64,000 nucleotides of DNA from Isoetes taiwanensis. Taxonomy: Eukaryota; Streptophyta; Lycopodiopsida; Isoetales; Isoetaceae. A model generated the notes under the pieces. It saw nothing but the letters and a program-made list of their open reading frames with translations. It was not told where the DNA came from and ran no database searches. The stretch spans positions 8,370,413-8,434,412 of the forward strand of contig JAJEKV010000003.1 of the NCBI GenBank assembly GCA_021234155.1, read 5' to 3'. Shown here in pieces: positions 44,845-55,915 of this stretch. The position numbers and the translations under genes were made by a program. The stretch's first letter is position 1, and the number at the start of each line of letters is the position of its first letter.

Positions 44845-45212
44845 CTTCCTTAATCTTTTGTAAGGAGAAACCTGAAAATGCATTGCTAAATATTAGAAAA
44901 ATCTGTTGGATCTATATATACTCCAACTTTAGTATAGTGCCCTATACCTGTCCTGATATAAAATTAAGTAATTCAGTCTCAGTAACAGCACTGCCAGATT
45001 TACGAACTACATAAGCTATTGGGACTTGGCCTGCTTCGTCGTCAGGCAAACTGCACATTGTGTGTGGCAATTAATATTTGAGAAAGCTTATGTACAGAAA
45101 ACAAGTATTTGTTAGATAAAACCTAAATTTCAACAAATACATACGGCACAACTGCTGCATCAACGACACTTTTATGGGAAAGAAGCAATGCCTCCAGCTC
45201 AGCTGGTGCGAC
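44845..45212 (-). pseudogene. 4CL-like acyl-CoA ligase, three C-terminal exons
   Basis: Exons 45212-45145, 45050-44948 and 44871-44845 have GT/AG borders and keep one frame. They encode VAPAELEALLLSHKSVVDAA, then [20 protein letters not shown] with [12 protein letters not shown], then VSPYKRLRK. This is the C-terminal lobe of 4-coumarate:CoA ligase and related peroxisomal ligases of the ANL superfamily, which adenylate a carboxylate and load it on CoA. The catalytic-lysine exon (PKSxxGKILRR) and everything upstream are missing, so it is a fragment with intact splice sites. A second copy of the first exon lies at about 55950-56020. Confidence 0.85.
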
Positions 45213-46112
45213 CTGCAAAATTATTTAGAATAATTAGAAACGTGCTTATAAGCAACTTTCTAGCAAAAGTCATTTTTTGATAGAAGTAACAAATTCGTCC
45301 GTGAGTATTATAGACCAGCAGACAGAGATACCATAAACCAGCTACCAGACAAGTACAACTAACCATATTTTGTCCCATGTAGTCTACTTTCTCCAGTGCA
45401 GAGAGTGCCCCCCCAGTCATTCCCAAACATTTGTAAGGACACTAAATTGCTACAACCTGTCTTGCTGCGATACCTAGAGGCTTTTGATATGTATAACCTT
45501 GTCTTATATGACTTTCAAAGTCATATCCTTCTATAGAAGTGTCAGTTTCACTAAGCTTATCTTTTAAAGATCTTCATGCCGTGGTTTTAGAGAAGCCAAA
45601 TGAGACTAGTCTCTCATATATACATGACTTGACATTATACATACTTGAGGTTCTAGATAACGTCTGCAATTACTGAGCCCTCAGTAGTCATTATCTCCGC
45701 TTGTCTAGTATCATCATTACTGCAAAGGTTTTTCCCTTGAAAACCTTTCGAGGCAGGGGTTTTTTAATCCTAGTACTAATGATTGTACTAGCCCATTGTA
45801 TGGGTCCCATGACCTATTGGTCTCCGTGGACGTTAAAAAAACTATTCTATTCTATTCTATTCTCCACTATGCTCTCATCCAATACAATATCATTGGCGGT
45901 GCCAACCCCATTTGACTAAATTGTACAGGAACACTTATGTCTGCACGGGCAAAAGAAATGATTGTTCATAAGAGAATTACGCAATGACATTGCACCTTCA
46001 ATTGCTGGCAGTGGATAAGAATTTAGCTTATTTCCCAGATATTGTTCTCCGGATTGTATAAGGTTCAACATTAAAATGATATCTTTCTTCCTGGCTAGAT
46101 TACATACTGATT
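45108..46112. repeat. Dispersed duplication, copy 1 (4CL-like exon plus intron)
   Basis: Matches 55916-56713 from TTAGATAAAACCTAAATTTC to CTAGATTACATA. Copy 1 has an extra roughly 260-bp insertion (45616-45876) and lacks a stretch of about 40 bp present near 56283-56323 in copy 2. Confidence 0.85.
45616..45876 (+). mobile_element. LINE 3'-end fragment with (ATTCT)n tail, insertion with an empty site
   Basis: Present in copy 1 of the duplication and absent in copy 2, where AGTCTCT runs straight into CCACTGTGCTC. It shares GGTTTTxCCCTxGAAAACC, a GGGGTTTTTTAA block and TATGGGTCCCATxxxCxxATTGG with the LINE end at 53560-53730. It ends in ATTCT repeats. Confidence 0.8.
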
Positions 46113-47150
46113 ACACCATTTGCTCCTCTTAAGATATGTGAGATTACACCGTTTGCTCCTCTTAAGGCCATAACATATGCATTGAAGGTGCAAAGCATAA
46201 TTATATACCCTTTCTCCTAGTGCAAGATCAACTCTGAGATCTTTCTATATGGACAAATAGTAGACCACTTGCATATCTAGGACTTTATCTCAATCATTTC
46301 CACATGATTGACTCATTTTCACATGCTGATAGAGAATATTACAAGAATAATTATACATACGAAAGCTATTGTAGCAGTCTCTTCTTCTTCCACTTGCCAT
46401 TAGATACGATAAAATACTATTTGCTTGGCTTGTTTAACCTCTTCTACCTCTTATCATGCTTTTCAAAAGCTCTATTGCTATGGCATGGAAACATCTAAAG
46501 GATTTACCATTTCCATATTCCATATTCAACATGCTAGAATGGGAGAAGCATGTCTTTCGCATTTCGCGTGGACGTTAAAATTTTATTACCATCATAATTA
46601 ATAACCTGGGTTCATGGGAAATACTTAGATTGTGATGCTAGAACTTTTTCAAACTGTGCCTTTCTGCATTGTGTGGAATACTATCTTCCCTCTTCTAAAA
46701 CCTTATGCGATGGTAAGTTTTGCTTCATTCACAAAGAACTAAGTAGAATTACTCAACCTCGTAATGCTATCATTGCTATGGTGTGCTTGCATTTGGACAA
46801 TACAAGCTTGAACGAGCAAGAGCCATAATGGGAATCTTGTGATCTTGAGGATATAATGAGGATGTTAAGATATTATGTATGTAGATATATGTAGAAAAGT
46901 GTATGGACAAGTTCTTTTCTTCTAGCTTTAAATGGTGCCTTAATGCACCAGATCAAAGGCTAGAAAAAGGAAACAATATGCCAGCTTTTGCTGACGCACA
47001 TGACATGAACATGCAGTGTAATGATATTCACGTGAAACCTCAGTTTCCCGTATGCAAAATGAGGTCAGAGGTTGGCAATTACACCATATTTTAAACAATA
47101 AATCTACAAAAAATAATGCTTAAAATTTAGTTATAAATAAGCATAAGTAC
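45920..47150. other. No supported gene
   Basis: Includes the rest of the duplicated intron to 46112. A short direct repeat (GATTACACCATTTGCTCCTC near 46109 and a close copy near 46143) is seen. Nothing coding was recognised. Confidence 0.4.
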
Positions 47151-47364
47151 CTCTGATTTGCAGCTGAGACCAAGCTTTTGTTTCAAATACTTCTTTACAT
47201 ATGATAGAGGAATTGTGCCATCTCTGTGCAGAAGAAAAGAAAGGAACAAAAATGGACCACTTAGTAATCTATGTCTGAACAGTACTAAATCTATACTTGA
47301 ATAAGTAACTTACTTTACTCTCAAATACCCCTTTGGTACCCCGGGCAAACATGTATCAGCACCT
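47151..47364 (-). pseudogene. Two exons like the C-terminus of a DRIP-type RING E3 ligase
   Basis: Exons 47364-47314 and 47223-47151 join in phase across a GTAAGT...CAG intron. They encode GVPKGYLRVKDGTIPLSYVK followed by KYLKQKLGLSCKSE. The pattern YLRVKDG...PxSxVKKYLxxKLxL resembles the RAWUL-type ubiquitin-like end of plant DRIP/Polycomb-RING ligases. That family assignment is from memory and moderate. No RING domain is seen nearby. Confidence 0.45.
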
Positions 47365-47386
47365 CTGCAAAAAAATAAAAGAAAAA

Positions 47387-47420
47387 CAAGGTGCTGCGCA
47401 CGACGGGTTGCCCTCCGGTG
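47387..47420. repeat. Dispersed 33-bp repeat, copy 2
   Basis: AAAACAAGGTGCTGCGCACG followed by GGGTTGCCCTCC, as at 26247-26281. Here it lies just upstream of the RING-ligase-like exon acceptor. Confidence 0.6.
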
Positions 47421-48321
47421 GCCCGAAAGTGTGTTTTCATGTTTCGTCTTTTTGTGTTAGATAAGCAGATTTGAGTGACTAGTTTTCAGCACGGTATTTC
47501 GTATCAGATCCCTTTGACATTGCACAATTAAATAAGCAAATTCAACAAACATTAACTAGTCCACAAGTATTAATACAAATCTGAACTCTCTACTTGCTAA
47601 GGAAATGAGAATCAACAAAAACTATGGTACCTAGAAGTTATGACTCTGTACTTTATAAAGCAAGCAAACTCTAATATATCCACAAAGCTAGACTCTTAAA
47701 AGATAAGTGCAACAGGCTAATATCTAAACAAGAGGAAAAATAATATTGGATCTAAAATGCTTCCAAAGATAGCCTTCCATTTAGTAAACCTTAAACTCCA
47801 CCACTTAACACACCTTGCATTGGAAAAAATCTGCAAGCTTTGTGTTCACCACTTTTATTTATCATTATTACCACTACGGGTTTATCTAATGCACCATAGA
47901 CCATGAAATTTTGAGTGGTATAAAAAAATTATGTTTTAATCTAAATGAACGAAATGTGTTAAGAAAAAATTAATCTTCATATCTTCCTAATTCTAATGTT
48001 CCCATGCACAGCAAATTTTCACAGCATACTATGTGATAGCATTCATACGTTGATTGCATCACCTCTTTATTTCTGAGACACTCAAGGTTGTAGTCTACAT
48101 CCCCTATGTCATCGTTTGAATTACCTGTAATATATATAGAGTTAAATAAACTTCCAGCGGGGCTGCTTTCTTTAAACAATCTAGACTATATGTTCAACTG
48201 GCTTATCCAGTTCTTTGGATTTGAAAGATCAGTTGCCTGAGAGCTTTGGCTGTTAAACAAATGCGAACAAGACATATGCAAGATATGATCTCTATTTTGC
48301 AGTAAAGAATGAGAGTGATAA

Positions 48322-48405
48322 ATAAATACTCTTGTTGAACTTGGCAGGGTTGGTATTAATGCCAATTATTCTGGAAGCAGCAGCCATTTTTGCACCTATC
48401 ATAAC
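48322..48405 (-). pseudogene. Zinc alcohol dehydrogenase exon fragment
   Basis: After a GCAG acceptor the minus strand reads VMIGAKMAAASRIIGINTNP then AKFNK, matching the Rossmann region of medium-chain ADHs (GAK..GASRIIGIDxNPxKFE). The glycine pocket and zinc sites are not present and no partner exon was found. Confidence 0.5.
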
Positions 48406-49082
48406 CTGCATGAAAATAATTGTGTCAATAAAATGCACATGTGCAACATTACGTTTAATATAAATTGAAAAACCTTAACAAAGACGCGTTCTTCGCAAGT
48501 CCAAGTGCACCTAGACCAAAGACCGCGCAATGGCGAACTACTTTCGGTCCGATACATAACAACAGAGATTGAAGTGCAAAGCACAATAGAATCACATATC
48601 CTTCCCAAAGATGTAACATTTGTGTGATAGAGCGGAGTGTGAGTAATTTTTAATTCGAACTTCTCGCCCGAGGAGGATCAACTTGGCATTTTCCCCTGAA
48701 AAACTGAAGAAATGGAAACTTCCATCTTAAACCCTTTCATGTTGCAACTGAACATAACTTGACCAAATGAATAACCAGCCCTAAAAAATAAGAAAGGCAA
48801 ATCAAGCAACATACTGAGGAGTATTGAATCATTACACAAATACTAGAAATTAAGCAAGACAAGGTCGATTTGCACAACAACATTAGCATTTCACAATTTC
48901 TATAATACTACGGAGATATGTTGTGCCTTTTAGAATGTCCCGAGATGAGATTTGTGAGAAAAAGGTACCTATTCAGTGCCTAGCCTCCATGACACTATAT
49001 CATGGTCTCGCATCTCGTTAATATATAGGAAGCATGGGTTCCAATGGATCTGGATGTGGCCATGGTCTGACCAAAATATCAT

Positions 49083-49166
49083 GCCTACCAACATGGACAT
49101 GGTCAGTGCTGGGTTTTACAGCCTGCCTACCAACATGGACATGGTCAGTGCTGGGTTTTACAGCCT
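49083..49166. repeat. 42-bp tandem duplication
   Basis: Two identical 42-bp units start GCCTACCAACATGGACATGG at 49083 and 49125. On the minus strand they lie inside a 121-residue open frame (49383-49018) and duplicate 14 residues in frame (PSTDHVHVG-type unit). That frame has no recognisable domain. Confidence 0.9.
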
Positions 49167-49399
49167 CTTCTGCTGAATCTCTGAACCGTAGATAGCTTAA
49201 CGAAGGAGTATTTCCCCTGCTATATGTCTCAATACTTGATGATAGAACACCCAGAAAAGCTTGAGGCTGCTTAGATATAAGCATGGATTCACCGGAAAGA
49301 CGTAAACCTGAGGCAAGGCTAGCTATACACGCTACTATATGAAGAAACAGCCGGAAAAACGAGAACCCAGATTGGATGCTCACCCTCTGTTTCTAATTC

Positions 49400-51200
49400 C
49401 GGAACTCTTTTTTCTATATAGCCACTAGAAAAAGTGCCCAGCATTCCTGGGCTTTTCGTTAGGCATGAGTTTAACAAACTAATACATATGGTGGATTTGT
49501 GTTGAATGAGTGAATGTTAGTGATGGAATCATGAGAAAATTTGTGCGTGTGTTATCTATGTTGGTGCCATATGACATGGCAAATATGTTGCATTGCATTG
49601 TTTAAACTACTATCATGTCAAAATTCTTGGTTATTACTTATTGTTCTTATGTTTGTTCGATATGCAGATAAAATTATATTGGTACCATATTACATTGCAA
49701 ATATGCTGCATTACATTGTGTAAGCCACCATGATGTCTTGCAATTCTTATGCTCAACTTTAAAGATGCTTTAATAAATTTTGCAGAGTTAAAGGTTTCCT
49801 TGAAGGTTTCCTTGACTAATATATATTGCTTATTTTCAATACATGCTTATAAGGGAATTAACAATTACAAGGTCCATTTGAACTTCATGATCAATAATAT
49901 GGGCATGGATGCGTTTTCCTTCGGCCCCAAATTCATGTCCATCAAACGCTTGGTTGTTTATTAAAGACGGTGTGAGAGAGCAAGAATCCAACGTACATGC
50001 AAATTGCACAAGGTTAAAAGATTCATATCTTATCTTTAATAATTAATTGTCAAAAGTTAAGTTTTGCACCATGCAAAAAATATGCCTGTTGAATTAGCTT
50101 ATTTGCGATAATGATAAACAACATGGTCATGCATTTGCGTAAACAATTTTGAAGAATTTAAAGGCATTATTTTTCTTGGCCAATAATAATGCGTGCATGT
50201 TCGAAATATATGCATGACTACATGTCTTTGTTTGGAAATAGAATTTATGAAAATACCATTTTTCAATTATGTTGTCATGCTTTACAAATAATATGCAAAT
50301 TACGGAAGTGATCTAACAAATGTAATGATGCCTAGTGTTCATTTTCTTTGGAAATCTGAAATCTTAGACATGAGATGCATTCAATTCCCGGTGTTGGCTA
50401 CAAAGAAAAGGAGGCGAATTGGATGAACACCTATAATTTAAACTATAATTTAGCAACCTCGGGATCAAGAGACGTTTTCTCACAGGCTTTCCTCCAAGTT
50501 AATATCGGTTGGTAAAGAGAGAACTCGTACATTTTTGTAAAAATATGATATTTGAACTAAGTTCCCATAATCGAGAATATTTGCCACTAATGATGTTTAA
50601 ACAAGGCCATCAACGGGCACCTCCTTTGCTAGGGAGAAGATAGTGAAGTTCCGCTACCAAAAACAAAGGTATTCACATGATTCAAAGATAATTAGCTACC
50701 ATATCATCATCGCCTTCATAGTATATATATCCAAAATATATATTATATAAATCGGGGGGAGAAAGTAGTTTGTTCGGATGCTTCAAGTTACAAAAGCTTC
50801 GCGATTACATGGCAGAATGATAATAGCCTGAAGTCATGAAGGTTCATGACATACAAAAGTCAAAAGGTAAAGTGACTGGTAGATATGAATCACACCATTA
50901 GAAATTAGATTTCTCTGTTTCTAAGAACGAAGCGGCCAATCATTATCCAAACTCCATATGGTGCACAATAGCATTGTTACCAAAATGGTCCAAAGTGAAC
51001 AGACAAATAAGGAAAGAGGATACTCAACTGTATATTCCGCCAGCAACCCATTCATTTGCAGCTTTTAATCAAGTGATTAATAAATCTGTTCCCTTGTTCC
51101 ACTTATGGAGAGCAAACCTCACTATGGCGACTGCAGACAAAGATTATGGATGGCCAATGCTTTCTTGTTTTCCAAAGGAACAAAACAGCACTTAAAAATG
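49400..51200. other. No supported gene; degraded repeats
   Basis: Holds copy 2 of the AGTGCCCAGC repeat (49424-49470) and a degenerate tandem pair (TTGGTGCCATATGACATGGC near 49560 and a related copy near 49679). Nothing coding is supported. Confidence 0.4.
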
Positions 51201-51212
51201 GCAGCTACTTAC

Positions 51213-51747
51213 CATAAAAGCCTTGGAGTCTATGCCTGTAGAGTATGTTCCCATGACAATTGCTGACACGGCAATTACAAAACTCTAAAATAAACAGGAG
51301 CTTTAAATCTTAGTACCATTTGCTAGATGAACTTGTTGGCATGACAAAAAAAGAAGTGAATGTATAGAAAGAGAAAAAAGGGCATTGTGTTCTATGTCCG
51401 CAAGATGAAATCTTCTGCCACATTGAGAGGAGAAATGCAAGCATAAAAGCCATGCATGTAGATTAGTTCGCAAAAACTAAGATATAAAATAGTCTTTTGT
51501 AGATCAGATACATGCAATGCAAAACACGGTTATATGATCTGTAAAATTCCATGAACTTCAAACTGTTGTTTTGACTATTTAACCTTTAAAGTACTACCTA
51601 ATATGAGAACCATTCAGAAAGGCAAATCTTAGGACTTGGAGAAGCTTGTTACATACTTTATTTTAAGACCATGCCGTGGAGATATTTTTGAAAGAAGTCC
51701 GTCGGATCCACCATAAAATCATCATCACCAAAGAATAATCTCATGGC
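51213..51747 (-). other. Two phase-0 exon-like segments, unidentified
   Basis: 51747-51670 (26 codons, AMRLFFGDDDFMVDPTDFFQ and on) has a TTTACAG acceptor and a GT donor. 51284-51213 (24 codons, SFVIAVSAIVMGTYSTGIDS and on) has a TTTTAG acceptor and a GTAAGT donor. Both are multiples of three with open frames, and the strand matches the other gene fragments here. I do not recognise the protein. Confidence 0.35.
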
Positions 51748-52559
51748 CTGTAAAATCTGAATCGTAAAATATGTGTTGACAAACCAAGCTCATCTTCCCT
51801 CATCATATCAAATTCATTGCGTCGTCAACATATTTCGTAACGGATATACAACAAAGATAAACATCCATTTTATCCCTCAAACCAAAACATCGAGCTCGAA
51901 ACAAGCAACAAAACATACTTCATCCAAATTTTTGTCATATTCGCCAATCGCGATAGAGAACAATACCTACATCATGGAATTTGTTTTTCCCATTGATTCC
52001 GGTTCGGTTTCGCGCTTTCAACAAATTGTTGTGGAAACAAAATACGCTCTTTGGTCTATATTGGCATTGTGCGAGGTCCCTTAAACGCATGCTGGGCTGG
52101 TAAACAAAATATAAACAGATTACATTTTGCATTGCTCGTCTTTAAATACGATCAAAGAAAGGCCGCCTATAACAGATCCACAGCAGAAGCCACCAAATAA
52201 AAAATAGCTCATGTCGGGCCTGGCAGAGGAATGAAAAAAGCAAGAGCAAAGGATTAGCAGGTTAAAACTATGATGCTGCATTTGATGAGTATGATGGCTT
52301 CATTGCTAAGATTTTGTTGTCTATAATTGTTTAGTACTCTACTGCTCATGATTTCGCCTTTCCATATTTTCTCTGTGGATACAGAACAGGGATACTTAAG
52401 ACTTGTTCCATTCAATGTAATTGCTTCGACCATTCCCAAGGGCTGAACGAACAATATCTTGGCCCGGAGCATGGCAATCAAACCATATTCTGAAAAGGGC
52501 AACAAAAGCTTGCACAAAGAATATAAGCACAGCAATTTTGCCTTTGCTATTTAGAACAT

Positions 52560-53730
52560 GGGAGTCCATACGGCTACGAGTGACGGCAGGCTAGAAGGCA
52601 CTATATGCAATGCAAAACAATAGTCATAGAGCGGAGTTGTATGATTGGGCCCATCAGTCACGCCTGTTCAAGGTCTTAGTGGAGCCTGTCCTTTTATACG
52701 GGGTGGAAGTATGGGGCCCAGTAGTATCACTTGCTACTTGGAATGACTTGGAGCAGGTCCAGAAAGCCTTCTTAGTAACGAGCACTAGGGGTGAAGTCCA
52801 CGGTCCCATATCAAATTCTACTTGAGGAGACAGATTCTTGCCTCTTCAGAGGGCGGCCCTTGATCGCCACATTGTCTATTTTCGGAAGGTGGTCAATATG
52901 GACGATGCTCGCGTCTCCCTAAACTAGCTTATATCATGGCAATGGAGCCGCCTTGGCCCTCAAGGCCTCTTTGGAGGGAAAAAGAGAGCTCAATGGTTGG
53001 CTAGATGGAATGTGCAGGAGCAGGTGCATACATGTGCAAACAGAGGCATCGCCATAGCTTGAGGCAATATCTTTGACGATTGCTTCCTCGGCAAGCTTTG
53101 GGATGCCAATGCCCTTGAACAGGTCAAGGCGACACACTACCGGCGCCACATAAATCCCACATTGGAGCGAGGCCCGCAATGCTACCTGCGTACCCACTTG
53201 CCCATGAAAAGGCGCTTGAGACTCATTGCCTCCATTCGCACGAGGGGGCATCATCATCTTGAATTGAGACAGGCGGATGGATTGGTGAGCCACGCCCGGG
53301 GCGGGCTCTGTCAATGCCGCCAAATAGGAGTCATTGAGGATGAATCTCATACCCTTCAAAGTTGCCCAAAGATATGATCAAATTAGGACACGATATCGAG
53401 TTGGTCGCCCCGGCCACCGTTACATGTGACATTGAGCCACGGATCCGTGACGGTCTTTGGGATCATATCTTCGAGGAGGTTATGGACATGCGAGATCAGC
53501 TATGTCCTCGGGCACACACTTGACATGTATATAAACATTGATGTATACTTATGCGGTTTTGGCGGCATTCTTATTATTGCGCCACGGTTTTCCCTCGAAA
53601 ACCCTTGGGGGGTTTTTTAACCCGGACAGTAATAAGTTTGCTGCGCTCCTTATGGGTCCCATAGGCCGATTGGCCTCAGTGGACGATAAAAAATCATTCT
53701 CATTCTCATTCTCATTCTACAACCAAAAAT
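52560..53730 (+). pseudogene. LINE 3' part with (CATTCT)n tail
   Basis: LFKVLVEPVLLYGVEVWGP followed by ATWNDLEQVQKAFLV is the thumb/C-terminal region of a LINE reverse transcriptase and matches the relic at 63765-63940. A Cys/His-rich block (CQCRQIGVIEDESHTLQSCP, about 53310-53370) follows in a shifted frame. The copy ends near 53730 in repeats of CATTCT, the same 3' end as the fragment at 45616-45876. Frameshifts and stops throughout show it is dead. Confidence 0.75.
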
Positions 53731-54057
53731 ACCTTGCCTTGTATGTTCTGCTTCACAAATTTGCATCCTGCAGTATCTCGATCCCTTACCTAGACGACCT
53801 GGGATGGTGGCACGCTGAGACTCTAGGGCAGACCTTTATTGGACGCTCCCAGGGGCCCGATAACTGCTACAGAACAAAAAGCAAGCACGTGAGAACCCCT
53901 TCATTCTCTTGCGGGCAAAACTATTAAGAATGATGGAAGCGAAAATGATGCAAGAGCAAGGGAAAAAAGCCGTGAGCAAGAATCACCCAGCCGGAATGGT
54001 GCATCCGACAAATCTACCACGACTCCTCAATAACCGCATAGAGGTTACCCGCATAGA

Positions 54058-54240
54058 TTGGAGCTGCCAGTTACCCGGTCCAGAACATCCTGATCCACAA
54101 CGCAACTGACCGTGCATTTACAGGGAACAAAGGGTTTTTAGCAGTCATCAACATATACTGAGTATATTCCAGCATATACTCAGTATATCCCACAAACCCA
54201 CATAAACGAGGGTTTGCCCCCCTAGGGGCAACCCAAAAAG
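54058..54240 (+). repeat. SINE-like dispersed repeat, copy 2
   Basis: Homologous to 34505-34690, including the CTGCCAGTTACCCGGT start and the palindromic TTTGCCCCCCTAGGGGCAAC tail followed by CCAAAAAG. Confidence 0.65.
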
Positions 54241-54381
54241 AAGACAATCATGTGTGCATCAGCATCTACTGGAAACAAAATCTTAAGAATTCTTTGTCCT
54301 ACGGCACTTGTTTAATGCAGGTTGGTTAGGACACATGATAAATTAATGAGCAAAAATTAGTGAAGGGCTAGAAAACTACAC

Positions 54382-54759
54382 TTATTGTAGACAAATCCTG
54401 TGATTATTGATCCCCATGACACTACATCCTGCTTTAACAATGTAGATGGCATGTGCTCTTTCCAGCTGCGCACACTTGGCATACATATCAATGAGGTTAT
54501 TTTCTAACACTTTGTCAGAATGGAATTTCAATTTGATTATCTGTGCATGGATAAGCCTTCCACATTCTGAATGCAAGATGCTAGTGCATGCTTTCAAAAA
54601 GGCAACCTTATCTAACCCGATACCTTCTCCTTGCATATGCACAAAAAGTTGTACGGCAACAGAAGGCCAAGCATGCTGGGCACATGCTCCAATTATTGTA
54701 TTCCATGAAACAAAGTCAGGGCTTATACCTTCCTCTTGTATTTTCGCAAAATGCATTAG
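54382..54759 (-). pseudogene. PPR protein relic, downstream part
   Basis: The minus strand carries PPR repeats of the PLS type: FAKIQEEGISPDFVSWNTII, GACAQHAWPSVAVQLFVHMQ and VLENNLIDMYAKCAQLERAH. Such proteins bind organellar RNA for editing or splicing. It is cut on its 5' side by the element at 54760-55762, beyond which the same gene continues. Confidence 0.8.
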
Positions 54760-55762
54760 CACTAGAGTTGTCTCAGGGACCTGTTTGGGTTCATCAACCC
54801 ATATGGGTCCCTCAATCTCTTCTCCATATTAGGGATTAGTTCTTCATGATACTTATGAGATTTTAAATATGAACACCTGAATTGTATGATTAACTCGAAG
54901 TTGTACCACCATATTCAATGGCAAAATAAAATTCTTCACAAGTTTGGCACAATCGCACCTTGAAATACAGTCACTTTAATGGTTTTGATGATATGATGTA
55001 ATCTCATGACACTCAGCATGAAATTCAAATTTCAAGATAACATTAATTTTCTATGAATGTAGCCTATAAATGCTACTCATTTTTCAAATTTCATGTGATT
55101 TCATAAAAAATTGATGTATCAATGAGCAAATCATAATTTCAATCCTTGAGAGACCCAGTCAGGTCCCTAAGGAATTTCTGAAAAACAGACATCCAAGAAC
55201 CATTTCATATCCTTGATATTTGAAATAGAATAAGAATGTGAAGGTACTATTATTTTTCAATGGAAATAGATACTAAGTACTACCGTCTTGCTAAATGGAT
55301 TTCATTTTTTCAAAAAGTGGAGTAGTACTATGAATTTTCAAAATTTTGGCCCTCGGGGGACCTAACTGGGTCTATAAAGAACTTTTGAACTTTAAACTTT
55401 AAGGAATTATTTCTTGAAAATTCTACCATAGATTTTTCTAATTCTTCTTCTGATAGATTTTTCATATCACGATTTACAAGATGGAAGAATTAGAATTTCT
55501 AGGAAAAAAAACATTTTTGCAAAATAATGTGAGAAGTGTTAAAGACTTTGAGAATAAACTTGACCCCTTTGCATTCGGCTCCACATTATGTTTGGTAATA
55601 GAAGTTTTCTATATTTTTCATAAATTTTTCCTTATATATACACTCATGCAGGACAACATATTGTGAGTATGTAGACAAATTCTTTATTTTGAAGCTATAA
55701 TAGAATTTCAAAAAAAGTGTACGAATGGACCCATTTGGGTTCATCAAGGGACAACTCTAGTG
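54760..55762. mobile_element. CACTA-ended MITE-like insertion in a PPR relic
   Basis: Left end CACTAGAGTTGTCTC and right end, reverse complemented, CACTAGAGTTGTCCC, with a further inverted match GGGTTCATCAAC/GATGAACCC inside. Both flanks read TTAG (54756-54759 and 55763-55766). The 1,003-bp segment has no transposase. CACTA elements normally make 3-bp duplications, so the 4-bp match is odd. Confidence 0.75.
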
Positions 55763-55910
55763 TTAGAGCAAGAAAAACATCTCCATGCTGAGCATGAGCT
55801 GCAATCACCGCATTTCATGTAACTATGGCTCGATTTGGCAAAATGGCAAATACCTTATATGCTTCCTCAATGCTGCCACATTTGGCATACATAATGAGAT
55901 CAGACGTAAA
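55763..55910 (-). pseudogene. PPR protein relic, upstream part
   Basis: MYAKCGSIEEAYKVFAILPN followed by NAVIAAHAQHGDVF is a P/L-type PPR pair that leads into the other part at 54759 once the CACTA-ended insertion is disregarded. It ends abruptly near 55910 at the edge of the 4CL-like duplication. A TGA sits where Trp is usual in the repeat. Confidence 0.7.
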
Positions 55911-55915
55911 TCTGC

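Noticed and set aside
49018-49383. 121-residue minus-strand frame as a gene
   Set aside because: Its length owes partly to a 42-bp tandem duplication; no domain, splice partner or promoter was seen.
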